A stretch of DNA of 64,000 bases from Pseudomonas sp. StFLB209 (GCF_000829415.1 NZ_AP014637.1:1-64000), one strand, 5' to 3'. Positions 27,352-37,584 are shown, numbered from the stretch's first letter. Notes: generated from the letters alone by a model not told the origin. Made by a program: numbers and translations.

Positions 27352-29721
27352 TCAGTCCAGGCTCGACAACAAGTCTCTGGCCATCTGCTGATGCGCCTCG
27401 TCGCCGTATTCAACCACCTGTTCCAGCAGCCGCCGCGCGCCGTCAACGTCACCTTCATCGATCATCAACTGAGCCTGATTGATTTGAGTCAGCGGCTCTT
27501 CGTCCAGTTCCATCAGGTCGAATTCCATGCCGTCGTCGTCGGCAAAGCTGTCGAGAAATGCATCGTCCAGCGCGTCATTGCCGACGGGCTCGACCAGTTC
27601 GATGGGTTGGATGTTCTGCTCATCCAGCCCGGAAAACCCCTCCAGCCCGTCCAGCAGATCAAAGCCCGACAGCGACTGATCGACACCGGAGGGCGCGATG
27701 ATCTCGATAGAATCATCTGCACCATAATCCAGGTCCAGGGAATCACCCGCCTCAAGAGGTTGCGCGGACTCGACAGACGCCCCCCGAAACGGCTCGTCAT
27801 CGAGTTCGAAAACTTCCGGCAATTCGGTAAGGTTGGATGCAAAGTGCGGATCCAGCGGTGCAGCCTCGGGCACCTCGGCCTTGCCATGGTGCGCTGGTTT
27901 GTCAAACGGATCGACCAGATCCCAGTCAGCGTCCATGGACAAATCATCCAGGTTCAGCTGGAACTCATCGTCGTGCTCCGGATTGAGCGCAGCGGCTGCA
28001 GTTTCGTCCAGTTGTGCCGGGGCCTCGGGCTTCGGCTGCGCGGGTTCAGCAACTGCCGGTCCGACCATCGCGGTAACCGCAGCAGCCGCCGCTGCGGCGC
28101 CCACGGCCACCCCTGTGGCGGCAACGGCGGGTGATGGTTTGAGCTGCGGGTAACGATCACGTATTCCCTGGATCTGTTCACGACTCAGGCCATGTTCCAA
28201 TGCTGCCTGCTCTTGCTGCTCGAATCCCGCAATGTCGCCCTGCTCGCCAAGCAGCTCAAGAATACGTTCGCGAACATCTGCTCGCTCAGGTTGCTTGCTC
28301 AGGGCATCACGCAAGATAGCCAAGGCTTCATTAAAACGTCCATAAGCGATGTAGATGCTCACACCATCCAATGCATCCGGCGCCGCCCCGGAAAGACGCT
28401 GGCTGCTCGTTACCTTGTTCAACGACGCGCCATTACTGGCGCTCTGCACAGGCGCGGCAGCCGGAGGCGCGACGACAGGAACTTCGTAGACGGGCAGCGC
28501 CACCGCTTGAGCCGGCTTGATCAGCCGCTCGTCACTGACGGCTGGCTCAACATGCTCAGGCGTCGACACGCTCTGGCGACGTTGGCGCAGCCGCAAACCG
28601 AGGATCAACAGCAGCAACGCTGCAACCACACCGAGTAACACCGGCAGGCTGAACAGAGGATTGTCGGTGCTGGCCTGTTCAGCTGCGGGCGCAGCGGCTG
28701 GCGCAACCACAGCAGCAGGTGCCGCCGGGTTACCGGCAATCGCTCGCGTGCTCAGGTCCGGAGCCTGAGCGGCGTCACGCATTTCGGCCAGCCGGGCCTG
28801 CAAGACAGTGACGGCCTTGTCGCGCTCGAACACCTGTTCCTGCAACGCGCGATTGAGGCTCTTCAAGTCTTCGAGCTGTTGGTTTTCAATGGCATCGGCA
28901 GCCAGTTGCGCCGCTTTCTGGGCATCCGCCACAACAGGCACTGCAACGGCGTCAGCGGCTGACGGTTCGACTGCAGGCGGTTTGGGAACTACCGCAGCGT
29001 CTGGTAACAGCAGGTTTTGCCCGGCCCGCAGGGCACTGCCCGCGCCAGTCGGAAATGCCTGCGGGTTGAGCGCCTGGATGCCGTCTGCCAGTTGCGCCGC
29101 CGAACCGTTGCTACCGGGGCCCTGCAACCGGCGAGCGATGCTGTTGAGCGTGTCGCCGTCGGTAACGATGTAATGCTTGCCCTGCACCGCCATGGGCGGC
29201 GCCTTGGGCATGCGCGAATCCTGCACGCTTGTTTCCTGAAGCGGCTTGCGGTTACGCGTCGCCGCCAGGCCCTCGGGGGTGTTGGCCGGATCGAGCAACA
29301 AGGTGTATTCGTGCAGCAGGTCACCGTTGGGTCTGGACAACTGCACGACAAAGCTCAGGTAGGGTTCTACCACAGCCTTGTTCGACGAGACCTGTATATA
29401 GCCACTATTGCCGCGGATGACCGGCGTAAAGCGCAGGTCATTGAGGAAGAAGACCCGTTCTATACCCGCTTTGGTGAATGCGTCGGGTGAAGCAAGCTTG
29501 ACGACGATGTCTTCAGGGTCGAGGCCAGCGGTCTCAATCAACTGAATCTCGGCGTTCAACGGCTGGTTGAGCGCCGAGTGCAAACGGATCTCGCCCATCC
29601 CCAATGCTGCGGCCATACCCGACCAGCCAAGCGAGCAAAGCGCTACCCACATCGCCAACCCGTGGCGACGTCCGCCCGCTTTCAGGGCAACTTTTACGCC
29701 GCGCTCCACTCTTTTCAGCAT
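27352..29721 (-). CDS. FimV/HubP-like polar scaffold protein with LysM
   Basis: 789 aa. An N-terminal signal/anchor (about residues 25-40), the FimV N-terminal domain (ALGMGEIRLHSALNQPLNAEI), a peptidoglycan-binding LysM module (HYIVTDGDTLNSIARRLQ) near residue 185, a coiled coil, one membrane helix (LPVLLGVVAALLLLILGLRL), and a long acidic cytoplasmic tail ending in the FimV C-terminal TPR-like helix pair (LIDEGDVDGARRLLEQVVEY, first residue M here). FimV proteins organise cell poles, twitching and cAMP signalling. The ATG at 29721 has AAGGGG upstream. The best-known Pseudomonas fimV is linked to asd/truA; this recQ-linked copy may be a second paralogue, so I give no symbol. Confidence 0.83.
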   Translation of the reverse strand: MLKRVERGVKVALKAGGRRHGLAMWVALCSLGWSGMAAALGMGEIRLHSALNQPLNAEIQLIETAGLDPEDIVVKLASPDAFTKAGIERVFFLNDLRFTPVIRGNSGYIQVSSNKAVVEPYLSFVVQLSRPNGDLLHEYTLLLDPANTPEGLAATRNRKPLQETSVQDSRMPKAPPMAVQGKHYIVTDGDTLNSIARRLQGPGSNGSAAQLADGIQALNPQAFPTGAGSALRAGQNLLLPDAAVVPKPPAVEPSAADAVAVPVVADAQKAAQLAADAIENQQLEDLKSLNRALQEQVFERDKAVTVLQARLAEMRDAAQAPDLSTRAIAGNPAAPAAVVAPAAAPAAEQASTDNPLFSLPVLLGVVAALLLLILGLRLRQRRQSVSTPEHVEPAVSDERLIKPAQAVALPVYEVPVVAPPAAAPVQSASNGASLNKVTSSQRLSGAAPDALDGVSIYIAYGRFNEALAILRDALSKQPERADVRERILELLGEQGDIAGFEQQEQAALEHGLSREQIQGIRDRYPQLKPSPAVAATGVAVGAAAAAAAVTAMVGPAVAEPAQPKPEAPAQLDETAAAALNPEHDDEFQLNLDDLSMDADWDLVDPFDKPAHHGKAEVPEAAPLDPHFASNLTELPEVFELDDEPFRGASVESAQPLEAGDSLDLDYGADDSIEIIAPSGVDQSLSGFDLLDGLEGFSGLDEQNIQPIELVEPVGNDALDDAFLDSFADDDGMEFDLMELDEEPLTQINQAQLMIDEGDVDGARRLLEQVVEYGDEAHQQMARDLLSSLD

Positions 29722-29799
29722 GCGACCCCTTATGGAAACCGTTCCTGGTTTCCCGCATTGAATTGCGCCCAAGTATGAGCGAGAACCCGCTGCCACGCT

Positions 29800-30237
29800 T
29801 CAGGTTCTTTCCAGGTTTTCCAGTATGCGCGCATGCACCCGCATGCAAAGTTGCAGTTCTGTTTCATCGACACCGGTGAGCAACTCGGCGCGCAGGGTAT
29901 TGGCGATGGATTCGATCTGCGCGATCAGCGGCGCGGCGCTGTCGCAAAGCAGGATCTTCTTCGCCCGACGGTCTTCGACAACCGCCTGGCGGCGAACCAG
30001 GCCCTGGGTTTCAAGGCTGTCGAGCAGGCGGGCCAGGGTCGGCCCTTCGACGCCGACGCTTTGCGCCAGCTCACGCTGGGTCGGCGCCTCATCATTGAAG
30101 CGGGCCAGATGCAGCAGCACCAGCCAGCGGGCCTGGGACAGGCCCAGACCCGCCAGCCGCCGGTCCAGCTCGGCGCGCCAGCCACGGGTCATCTGGGCCA
30201 GTTGCATCCCGAAGCGGTGTTCATCAGTCAAAGGCAT
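29800..30237 (-). CDS. MarR/SlyA-family transcriptional regulator
   Basis: 145-residue winged-helix repressor. The recognition helix region reads TQRELAQSVGVEGPTLARLLD, the wing DRRAKKILL, typical of SlyA-like MarR proteins that respond to small aromatic ligands. It follows recQ (91-base gap) and precedes the FimV-like gene on the same strand. A perfect 12-base palindrome in its upstream region suggests autoregulation. Ligand and target genes are unknown. Confidence 0.9.
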   Translation of the reverse strand: MPLTDEHRFGMQLAQMTRGWRAELDRRLAGLGLSQARWLVLLHLARFNDEAPTQRELAQSVGVEGPTLARLLDSLETQGLVRRQAVVEDRRAKKILLCDSAAPLIAQIESIANTLRAELLTGVDETELQLCMRVHARILENLERT

Positions 30238-30262
30238 AACAAACTCATGGTTAATCTAATTA

Positions 30263-30274
30263 TTAGCCAGCTAA
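30263..30274. promoter_or_regulatory. Candidate MarR operator
   Basis: TTAGCCAGCTAA has perfect 5-base arms TTAGC/GCTAA and lies in an AT-rich stretch 26 bases before the marR ATG, next to TAATAATTAG, where the -10 box would be. MarR proteins bind such short palindromes over their own promoter. Inferred from position and symmetry only. Confidence 0.5.
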
Positions 30275-30328
30275 GCATGGCCTCTGGCCGCGATCAAGCG
30301 CAGCGCCGAGACCTTTCGTCGCAACCTG

Positions 30329-32467
30329 TTACGCCTCGAACTCCGACTGCAGGGCGGCACGCACGCAATACAACACCCCTTCAGGGACCCGACCGCTGAA
30401 TTGCGCGGCCACATCGCTGACCGCCGGCAGCTCGCCCTCGCCGTCGAGAAACGCGTCCTGGATTTCTTCTTGCAGTTCGGCTTGCAGATCAAGCGCCTGC
30501 TCAAGCGACAGTTGCTGGCCGGCAATGGCTTCAGCCAGCAGGCTGTAGACATTCTTTTCCGAGCATTGCAACTGCCCGGCGATCTGAATCGGGGTCATGC
30601 CGGCACGGGCCAGACTGATCAGTTCGTGGCGCAGGTCGGCCACCACCTTGGGCGCCTCGGCCTGACCACTGAGCACTTCAAGGAAGGCTTCGCCGTAACG
30701 CTCCAGCTTGCGCGCGCCCACGCCACTGACCCTGGCCATCTCGGCCATCGAGCGTGGCTGACCCCGGAGCATTTCCAGCAGGGTCGAGTCCGGAAAGATA
30801 ACGTACGGCGGCACCCCATGCTCTTGCGCCAGGCGTCGGCGCAGGGCACGCAGCGCGTCCCACTGTTCGCGCTCTTCACCACGCACCAGTTGGCTGGCCG
30901 GACTACCGCTGCCGCCGCTACTGCGGCTGGTACTGGTCTGGGCCTTGAGATCGCGGCGCAGTTCCAGGCTGACCTCACCGCGCAGCAAGGGCCGGCAACT
31001 GTCGGTCAGGCGCAGCCCGCCGTAACCTTCCAGGTCGATATCGGCCAGGCCACGGGCGACCAGTTGCCGGAACAAGGTGCGCCACTCACCTTCCGAGCGG
31101 CTTTTGCCAACCCCGAACACCGCCAGATGCTGATGACCGAAGTTCTGCACCTTGTCGGTAGACTTGCCGAGCAAGACGTCCACCAGATGGCCCACCCCGT
31201 AGCGCTGGCCGGTCCGGTAGATCGCCGACAGCGCCTGGCGGGCAGGCTCGGTGGCATCCCAGGTCTGCACCCCGTCGACGCAATTGTCACAGTGCCCACA
31301 GGGTTGTGGCAGCTCTTCGTCGAAGTAGGCCAGCAGTGCCTGGCGCCGGCAGCGAGTTTCTTCACACAGTGCCAGCATGGCATCGAGCTTGTGCTGCTCC
31401 AGGCGCTTGTGCCGCTCGTCGCCCTCAGAGTTTTGCAGCATTTGCTTGAGCATCAGCACATCCTGCAGGCCGTAGGCCATCCAGGCGTCAGCGGGCAAAC
31501 CGTCACGCCCTGCGCGGCCGGTCTCCTGATAATAAGCTTCCAGCGACTTGGGCAGGTCCAGGTGCGCGACAAAGCGCACGTTGGGCTTGTCGATGCCCAT
31601 GCCAAACGCCACGGTGGCGACCATGATCAGGCCTTCCTCGTTAAGGAAGCGCCGCTGGTTGCTGGCCCGGGTCTCGGCGGGCAGGCCAGCGTGGTAAGGC
31701 AGCGCCGGGTAGCCGCTGTTGCTGAGAAACTCGGCCACTTCCTCAACCTTTTTGCGCGACAGGCAATAAACAATACCGGCATCACTGCGCCGCTCGGACA
31801 GGAACGCGAGCAACTGCTTGCGCGGCTGCTCTTTGGGCACGATGCGATAAAAGATGTTGGGCCGGTCGAAGCTCGACAAAAAGCGCTCGGCATTTTGCAA
31901 ATGCAAACGGGTGACGATCTCTTCGCGGGTCCGCTTGTCGGCTGTAGCCGTCAGGGCGATGCGCGGCACATCGGGAAACAGCTCGGCCAGTTGACCCAGT
32001 TGCAGGTATTCGGGACGGAAATCATGACCCCATTGCGATACACAGTGCGCTTCATCAATAGCGAACAGCGCAATATTGAGGTTCTGCAGGAACGACAACA
32101 TACGCGGCTGAACCAGCCGCTCGGGCGCCAGGTAAAGCATTTTGAGCTGGCCCTGGCGCATGCGCGCGGCCAGTTCACGCTGCTGCTCGGCGCTCAGGGT
32201 CGAGTTCAGCGCGGCGGCCGACACCCCCAGTTCATCGAGGGTCGCAACCTGGTCGTCCATCAACGCGATCAGCGGCGACACCACCACGCAAAGGCCGTCG
32301 CGCAACAGGCCGGGCACCTGGAAGCACAGCGATTTGCCGCCGCCGGTGGGCATTAACACCAAAGCATCGCCGCCGCTGGCCACGCGCTCGATAATCGCAC
32401 CCTGGCGCCCCCGGAAGCTGTCGTAGCCGAAGATGTCCTTGAGAATGCGTTGAGCCTGTTCGAGCAT
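30329..32467 (-). CDS. recQ: ATP-dependent DNA helicase RecQ
   Basis: 3'-5' DNA helicase of the RecF recombination and repair pathway. 712 aa: helicase core with Walker [18 protein letters not shown]-box region [14 protein letters not shown] (RecQ signature including the aromatic-rich loop), motif [12 protein letters not shown]; the RQC zinc site ([10 protein letters not shown]...CGHCDNC); a winged helix; and a C-terminal HRDC domain ([20 protein letters not shown]). Complete and of usual length plus about 100 C-terminal residues, common in pseudomonads. No Shine-Dalgarno is evident at the ATG. Confidence 0.96.
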   Translation of the reverse strand: MLEQAQRILKDIFGYDSFRGRQGAIIERVASGGDALVLMPTGGGKSLCFQVPGLLRDGLCVVVSPLIALMDDQVATLDELGVSAAALNSTLSAEQQRELAARMRQGQLKMLYLAPERLVQPRMLSFLQNLNIALFAIDEAHCVSQWGHDFRPEYLQLGQLAELFPDVPRIALTATADKRTREEIVTRLHLQNAERFLSSFDRPNIFYRIVPKEQPRKQLLAFLSERRSDAGIVYCLSRKKVEEVAEFLSNSGYPALPYHAGLPAETRASNQRRFLNEEGLIMVATVAFGMGIDKPNVRFVAHLDLPKSLEAYYQETGRAGRDGLPADAWMAYGLQDVLMLKQMLQNSEGDERHKRLEQHKLDAMLALCEETRCRRQALLAYFDEELPQPCGHCDNCVDGVQTWDATEPARQALSAIYRTGQRYGVGHLVDVLLGKSTDKVQNFGHQHLAVFGVGKSRSEGEWRTLFRQLVARGLADIDLEGYGGLRLTDSCRPLLRGEVSLELRRDLKAQTSTSRSSGGSGSPASQLVRGEEREQWDALRALRRRLAQEHGVPPYVIFPDSTLLEMLRGQPRSMAEMARVSGVGARKLERYGEAFLEVLSGQAEAPKVVADLRHELISLARAGMTPIQIAGQLQCSEKNVYSLLAEAIAGQQLSLEQALDLQAELQEEIQDAFLDGEGELPAVSDVAAQFSGRVPEGVLYCVRAALQSEFEA

Positions 32468-32497
32468 AAAAACCCCGGGTTGTGCTGCTACAGCAGG

Positions 32498-32531
32498 CCG
32501 CGTCGGTCGAGCCGCGCGGCTACAAACGCGG
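32498..32531. repeat. REP-like palindrome upstream of recQ
   Basis: A perfect 12-base palindrome AGCCGCGCGGCT (32510-32521) flanked by CCGCG/CGCGG arms in the divergent gap between recQ and the YecA gene. It resembles short extragenic palindromes; no search was possible. Confidence 0.4.
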
Positions 32532-32668
32532 CAGTATACCCGAGCGCCCTACTCAGCGGAGGCTCTGTACATCAGCTGTCAATATTGCCCGGCAGTGCTC
32601 ACGCTGCTGGCGCCCAGGCCGTTGAGAGCCTAGAATTTGGCATCGTTTATTTCCAAGGTAGTCCGTCA

Positions 32669-33256
32669 ATGTCCTTCGCTGAGCAACTTACCCGCCTGCA
32701 AGTCTTCCTTGATGCAGATGATCTGCACGATGAAGCACTGGACTACGTGGCCGCCCATGGCTACCTGACCGCCCTGTCAATCTGCTCGGAGCAGGTGCCT
32801 GAGCGCGAGTGGATCGAAGCACTGTTCGCTGAGCCACCGCACTACGCCAGCGACGCGCAGCGCGAAGAAATCGAAACCACTCTGGTCTTGTTGCAAGCGC
32901 ATATTGCCCGCCAATTGGCCTCGGACGAAGAGTTCGAACTGCCTTGCGACCTGGACCTGGGCGACGACCCGGACGACTCGGAACTGCGCGGCTGGTGCAT
33001 CGGCTTCATGGAAGGCGTGTTCCTGCGCGAGAACGCCTGGTTCGAAAGCGCCGAGGAAGAAGTCAGTGAAATGCTGCTGCCGATCATGGTCGGTTCGGGC
33101 CTGTTCGACGAACAACCGGAATTCGCCGACATCGCCCAGGACGCCGGCCTGATGGACGACATGATCGTCCAGATCCCTGAAGCCCTGACAGCCCTGTTCC
33201 TGCTGTGCCAGGCACCGGAAGAAAAACCGGCAATCCTCAAGCCTCGCCACCACTGA
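32669..33256 (+). CDS. YecA/YgfB (UPF0149) family protein
   Basis: 195-residue acidic, all-helical protein. The start at 32669 (MSFAEQLTRLQVFL) matches the family N-terminus; an open stretch upstream to 32450 spans the intergenic palindrome and is rejected. Conserved stretches include AHGYLTALSICSE and GWCIGFMEGVFLRENAW. The C-terminal SEC-C zinc motif of some YecA proteins is absent. Function in the family is largely unknown. An AAGG box lies about ten bases upstream. It is divergent from recQ. Confidence 0.85.
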   Translation: MSFAEQLTRLQVFLDADDLHDEALDYVAAHGYLTALSICSEQVPEREWIEALFAEPPHYASDAQREEIETTLVLLQAHIARQLASDEEFELPCDLDLGDDPDDSELRGWCIGFMEGVFLRENAWFESAEEEVSEMLLPIMVGSGLFDEQPEFADIAQDAGLMDDMIVQIPEALTALFLLCQAPEEKPAILKPRHH

Positions 33257-33257
33257 G

Positions 33258-33662
33258 TTGGTCACCCCGTCATCGCGCACCCGCTCACACGGGCTGGTGC
33301 GCTATGCACTGCTGGCGATCGGCTGGCTGAGTGTCCTGCTCGGAATCATCGGCATCTTCCTGCCGGTGCTGCCCACCACTCCCTTCCTGTTGCTGGCCGC
33401 GGCGTGTTTCGCGCGCAGTTCGCCGCGATTTTACCGCTGGCTGGTCGAACACCCGCGCCTGGGCCCGTGGATCCGGGACTATCTGGAAGGTCATGGCATT
33501 CCGCTCAAAGCCAAGGTCTACGCCATCGGCCTGATGTGGTTCAGCATCGGGGTGTCGTGCTGGTTCGTGCCGCTGACCTGGGTGCGCGTGCTGTTGCTGC
33601 TCTGTGCGGTGTTGGTCAGCCTGTGGATTGCACGGCAAAAGGCACTGCCGCCACGGCGCTAG
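33258..33662 (+). CDS. DUF454 (YbaN-like) membrane protein
   Basis: 134 aa with an N-terminal hydrophobic hairpin (LLAIGWLSVLLGIIGIFLPVLPTTPFLLLAAACFA), the YbaN signature PTTPF inside it, a basic loop with SPRFYRWLVEHP, and two C-terminal helices. No ATG is available: TTG at 33258, one base after the YecA stop, or GTG at 33297 could start it. The junction implies translational coupling. The role of YbaN proteins is unknown. Confidence 0.82.
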   Translation: MVTPSSRTRSHGLVRYALLAIGWLSVLLGIIGIFLPVLPTTPFLLLAAACFARSSPRFYRWLVEHPRLGPWIRDYLEGHGIPLKAKVYAIGLMWFSIGVSCWFVPLTWVRVLLLLCAVLVSLWIARQKALPPRR

Positions 33663-33811
33663 CGCCAGGCTTGATGCTTGCAAAACCGCTATAAGCCTTA
33701 TGCAAAAAACGTCTGACCTTCGCGCAAAGTTGTTCTTAGCTGTTGTTACGCCGCTGTAACGCCCAAGGCCGTTGCAGCGCGTGGACATCACCATTGATCA
33801 AGGACAACCCC

Positions 33812-33970
33812 ATGCGTGACCTCCCTCCCCTGTACAGCGCCATCCTGCGCGCCCTGGCCGAAGCGTTGGCTGCCAACCTGCCGAACCGCAGCCCCGAGCG
33901 GCACGATGCTGCGCCAACGCTCAGAGACTGCACCCCCGCGCAGCACGCCAGCGATCAGCGGCCTGCGTAA
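33812..33970 (+). CDS. Small hypothetical ORF (52 aa)
   Basis: A possible 52-residue protein, MRDLPPLYSAILRALAEALAANLPNR onward in short, with an amphipathic N-terminal helix and a polar tail. The ATG has AAGGAC about nine bases upstream, which favours real translation. The stop abuts the end of convergent pap. I recognise no family; it could equally be chance. Confidence 0.35.
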   Translation: MRDLPPLYSAILRALAEALAANLPNRSPERHDAAPTLRDCTPAQHASDQRPA

Positions 33971-35470
33971 CTATTTTTTCTTGCTGTCGCGGGCAAATGC
34001 CGCTTCCAGCGCTTCGTTGAGGGTACGCAGCACCTTGACCCGCGCCCAGCGCTTGTCGTTGGCCTCCACCAACGTCCACGGCGCAATCGAGGTGCTGGTG
34101 CGGTCAACCATGTCACCGACTGCGCGGCGATATTGCGGCCATTTTTCGCGGTTGCGCCAATCGTCTTCGGTGATTTTGTGGCGTTTGAACGGGATCTCTT
34201 CCCTGGCCTGAAAACGCTCCAGCTGGGTCTGCTCGTCGATCGCCAGCCAGAACTTGACCACCACCACCCCGGCGTCGGTCAACTGCTCTTCGAAGTCGTT
34301 GATCTCGCCGTAGGCGCGTAACCAGTCGGTCTCGCTGCAGAAGCCCTCGACTCGCTCGACCAGCACCCGGCCATACCAGGAGCGATCAAACACGGTGAAC
34401 TTGCCGCGTGCCGGGATCTGCCGCCAGAAACGCCACAAGTACGGCTGGGCGCGTTCGTCTTCGGTCGGCGCGGCAATCGGCACGATGTGGTACTGGCGCG
34501 GGTCCAGCGCCGCCGCCACGCGGCGGATCGCGCCGCCCTTGCCGGCCGCATCGTTGCCTTCGAACACGGCCACCAGCGCATGGCGTTTCATGCGTTTGTC
34601 ACGCATGTTGCGCGACAGACGCGCCTGCTGGGTGATCAACAGATGCTCGTACTCATCCTTGTCCAGTTGCTGGTTCAAATCGAGGCTGTCGAGCAGGGTC
34701 AGTTCATCGTCATGGGTGCCGCGCGGTCCGACCGCCAGCGCCTGGGGTTCGACTGGCGGGGTGTTCAGCGCCGCCTGCATGCCTTCGAGCAGTAAACGGC
34801 CAACGGTCAGGCTGCGATAGTTGGCATCGGCGCCTTCGATCACATGCCAGGGCGCATATTCACGGCTGCTGCGGCGCAGCACCCGCTCGCCGAAGCGCAC
34901 AAATTTGTCGTAGGTCTTGGACTGCTGCCAGTCCAGCGGGCTGATGCGCCAGCTGTGCAGCGGATCGTCGCGCAGGCTTTTGAGGCGTTGTTTCATCTGT
35001 TTACGCGACAGATGGAACCAGAATTTGAAGATGATCGCGCCTTCATCGCTGAGCATCTTTTCCAGCCGCTCCGCGCCGCTGATCGCCTGGTCCAGTTGCG
35101 CGTCCTTGAGCAGGCCATGCACCCGGTCCTGAAGCATCTGGCTGTACCAGTTGCCAAAGAAAATGCCCATCCGGCCCTTGGCCGGCAATTGTCGCCAGTA
35201 GCGCCAGGCCGGGGGATGATCGAGTTCTTCGTCGGTCTTCTGGTCGAAGGTGCGCACCTCGATGAAGCGTGGGTCCATCCACTCGTTGAGCAATTTAACC
35301 GTCTCGCCCTTGCCGGCGCCCTCGATGCCATTGATCAGCACAATGATCTGCCGCCCGGCCTGCTCATGCAGCTCGTACTGGGCTTCAAGCAATGCCTCGC
35401 GCAACGCGGGCACCTGCTCGTCGTACGCCTGCTTGTCGATGGCATGGCCGATTTCAGCGGATTCGAACAT
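33971..35470 (-). CDS. pap: Polyphosphate:AMP phosphotransferase Pap (double PPK2)
   Basis: 499 aa made of two tandem PPK2 domains. Each has a Walker A loop: NGIEGAGKGETVK near residue 48 and EGNDAAGKGGAIRR near residue 305. Two-domain PPK2 proteins of this size in Pseudomonas and Acinetobacter are class II enzymes that phosphorylate AMP to ADP with polyphosphate. The ATG at 35470 has a GGGAG box eight bases upstream; a 19-codon upstream extension is discarded. It is monocistronic and divergent from mnmC. Confidence 0.92.
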   Translation of the reverse strand: MFESAEIGHAIDKQAYDEQVPALREALLEAQYELHEQAGRQIIVLINGIEGAGKGETVKLLNEWMDPRFIEVRTFDQKTDEELDHPPAWRYWRQLPAKGRMGIFFGNWYSQMLQDRVHGLLKDAQLDQAISGAERLEKMLSDEGAIIFKFWFHLSRKQMKQRLKSLRDDPLHSWRISPLDWQQSKTYDKFVRFGERVLRRSSREYAPWHVIEGADANYRSLTVGRLLLEGMQAALNTPPVEPQALAVGPRGTHDDELTLLDSLDLNQQLDKDEYEHLLITQQARLSRNMRDKRMKRHALVAVFEGNDAAGKGGAIRRVAAALDPRQYHIVPIAAPTEDERAQPYLWRFWRQIPARGKFTVFDRSWYGRVLVERVEGFCSETDWLRAYGEINDFEEQLTDAGVVVVKFWLAIDEQTQLERFQAREEIPFKRHKITEDDWRNREKWPQYRRAVGDMVDRTSTSIAPWTLVEANDKRWARVKVLRTLNEALEAAFARDSKKK

Positions 35471-35598
35471 CCTGGAACTCCCTTTACGAATCTTCGTTGA
35501 TAGCGCTTTGCCCATTAAGACCATCAATTCGCCCGATGGGTCAATCCGTTCAGCCTGCGACCGGGTAAAATGCCGCCTCGTCCACCGCAGAGCCCGCC

Positions 35599-37584
35599 AT
35601 GACCGCCTCCTTCCAGAACGCCCAGCTCAGCTGGGACGAAAACGGCAACCCACGCTCCAACGCCTTCGATGACGTGTATTTCGCCACCGATGCGGGCCTG
35701 GAAGAGACCCGACATGTGTTTCTGATCCAGAACGACCTGCGCGCCCGCTTTACGGCCTTGCCGGCGGACGGGCGGCTGGTCATCGGCGAAACCGGATTCG
35801 GCACCGGGCTGAACTTCTTCTGCGCCTGGCAGTTGTTCAACGAGTGTGCACCGGTCGGCGCACGCCTGCATTTTGTCAGTGTCGAGAAGTACCCCCTCAG
35901 CCATGCCGACCTGCAACGCGCCCTGGCGCTGTGGCCGGAACTGGCTGCGCAAGCCGGGCAATTACTGCACCAGTACCGAGCCATTCATCCAGGCTTTCAG
36001 CGGCTGCTGTTCGACGACGGGCGTATTACCCTGACCCTGCTGATTGGCGATGCGCAGCAGATGCTGGAACAACTGGACGGGCGCATCGACGCCTGGTTTC
36101 TCGATGGTTTTGCCCCGGCTAAAAACCCTCAGATGTGGAACGAGCAGCTGTTTGCGCAACTGGCGCGGCTGTCGGCGCCCGGCACCACGCTGGGCACTTT
36201 CACCAGCACCGGCTGGGTACGCCGGGCGTTGGGGGCGGCCGGTTTCAAGATCAAGCGCGTGCCGGGCATCGGCCATAAATGGGAAGTCATTCGCGGCGCC
36301 TTTATCGGTTGGCCCGACGAAGCCGAGGCGCCCCCTGCGGTCAAACCCTGGTTCGCCCGCCCACCGCGGCCTGCCGGTGAACGCAAAGCCCTGGTGATCG
36401 GCGGCGGCCTGGCCGGTTGCAGCACGGCACGCAGCCTGGCCGTGCGTGGCTGGCAGGTCAGCCTGCTGGAGCGTCATGAACAGTTGGCCAGCGAAGCCTC
36501 GGGCAACCCGCAGGGCGTGCTGTACCTGAAACTTTCAGCCCATGGCACGGCGCTTTCGCAACTGATCCTCAGCGGCTTCGGCCATACCCGGCGCCTGCTG
36601 GAGCGTTTGCAGCGTGGCAGCGACTGGGACGACTGCGGCGTGCTGCAACTGGCGTTCGATGACAAAGAGGCGCAGCGCCAGGCAAAACTGGCCGAAGCCT
36701 TCCCGGCCAGCCTGTTGCACGTGCTGGACCAGCACGCCGCCGAACAACAGGCCGGGGTGAGCCTGCCCGGCGGCGGGCTGTTCTACCCCGAGGGCGGCTG
36801 GGTGCATCCGCCGGCGCTGTGTCAGCAACAGGTCGAACACCCGAATATCAAGGTTCTGACCCACCACCAGGCGCTGGATCTGCGCCACGAAGATGGCCTG
36901 TGGCAGGCCTGGGCCGATGACCGGTTACTGGCCAGCGCTGCGGTGGTGGTTCTTGCCAATGCCGCCGATGTGCAGCGCTTTAGCCAGAGTGCCGAGCTGC
37001 CGCTCAAACGGATTCGCGGGCAGATCACTCGCCTGCCGGCGACCGCCGCCAGCCAGGCGCTCGCGACTGTGGTCTGCGCCGAAGGGTACGTGGCGCCGGC
37101 GCGTGGCGGCGAACATACCCTGGGCGCAAGCTTTGACTTTCATAACCAGGACTTGAGCCCGACCCTGGCCGAACATCAGAGCAACCTGCAATTGCTGGAG
37201 GACATCTCGCCGGACCTCAGCCAGCGCCTGCATGGCGCCGATCTGGACGGCGCGCAATTGCAAGGCCGGGCAGCCTTTCGCTGCACCAGCCCCGATTATC
37301 TGCCTATCGTCGGCCCGCTGGCTGACGGGCAGGCGTTCGCCCACACTTATGCGGCGCTGAGCAAAGACGCCCGCCAGATTCCGCCCCTGGCCTGTCCATG
37401 GCTCGACGGCCTGTACGTCAACAGCGGCCATGGTTCACGAGGGTTGATCACCACACCGTTGAGCGCCGAATTGCTCGCGGCCTGGCTGGACGACGAACCG
37501 TTGCCGCTGCCGCGCAGTGTGGCCGAGGCCTGCCACCCCAATCGCTTCGCGCTGCGCAGCCTGATTCGTGGGGGCAAAAGCTAG
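35599..37584 (+). CDS. mnmC: Bifunctional tRNA mnm5s2U34 enzyme MnmC
   Basis: 661-residue fusion that finishes 5-methylaminomethyl-2-thiouridine at the tRNA wobble position. The N-terminal SAM methyltransferase (MnmC2) shows GETGFGTGLNFF and the DAWFLDGFAPAKNP motif; the C-terminal FAD oxidoreductase (MnmC1) shows the dinucleotide loop VIGGGLAGCSTARSLA near residue 264 and SGHGSRGLITTPL near the end. Both halves are complete. A TAAAAT box about 25 bases before the ATG may be its -10 element. Confidence 0.95.
   Translation: MTASFQNAQLSWDENGNPRSNAFDDVYFATDAGLEETRHVFLIQNDLRARFTALPADGRLVIGETGFGTGLNFFCAWQLFNECAPVGARLHFVSVEKYPLSHADLQRALALWPELAAQAGQLLHQYRAIHPGFQRLLFDDGRITLTLLIGDAQQMLEQLDGRIDAWFLDGFAPAKNPQMWNEQLFAQLARLSAPGTTLGTFTSTGWVRRALGAAGFKIKRVPGIGHKWEVIRGAFIGWPDEAEAPPAVKPWFARPPRPAGERKALVIGGGLAGCSTARSLAVRGWQVSLLERHEQLASEASGNPQGVLYLKLSAHGTALSQLILSGFGHTRRLLERLQRGSDWDDCGVLQLAFDDKEAQRQAKLAEAFPASLLHVLDQHAAEQQAGVSLPGGGLFYPEGGWVHPPALCQQQVEHPNIKVLTHHQALDLRHEDGLWQAWADDRLLASAAVVVLANAADVQRFSQSAELPLKRIRGQITRLPATAASQALATVVCAEGYVAPARGGEHTLGASFDFHNQDLSPTLAEHQSNLQLLEDISPDLSQRLHGADLDGAQLQGRAAFRCTSPDYLPIVGPLADGQAFAHTYAALSKDARQIPPLACPWLDGLYVNSGHGSRGLITTPLSAELLAAWLDDEPLPLPRSVAEACHPNRFALRSLIRGGKS

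Noticed and set aside
30401..32356. A 651-codon frame antisense to recQ
   Set aside because: Shadow of recQ, which has all helicase motifs.
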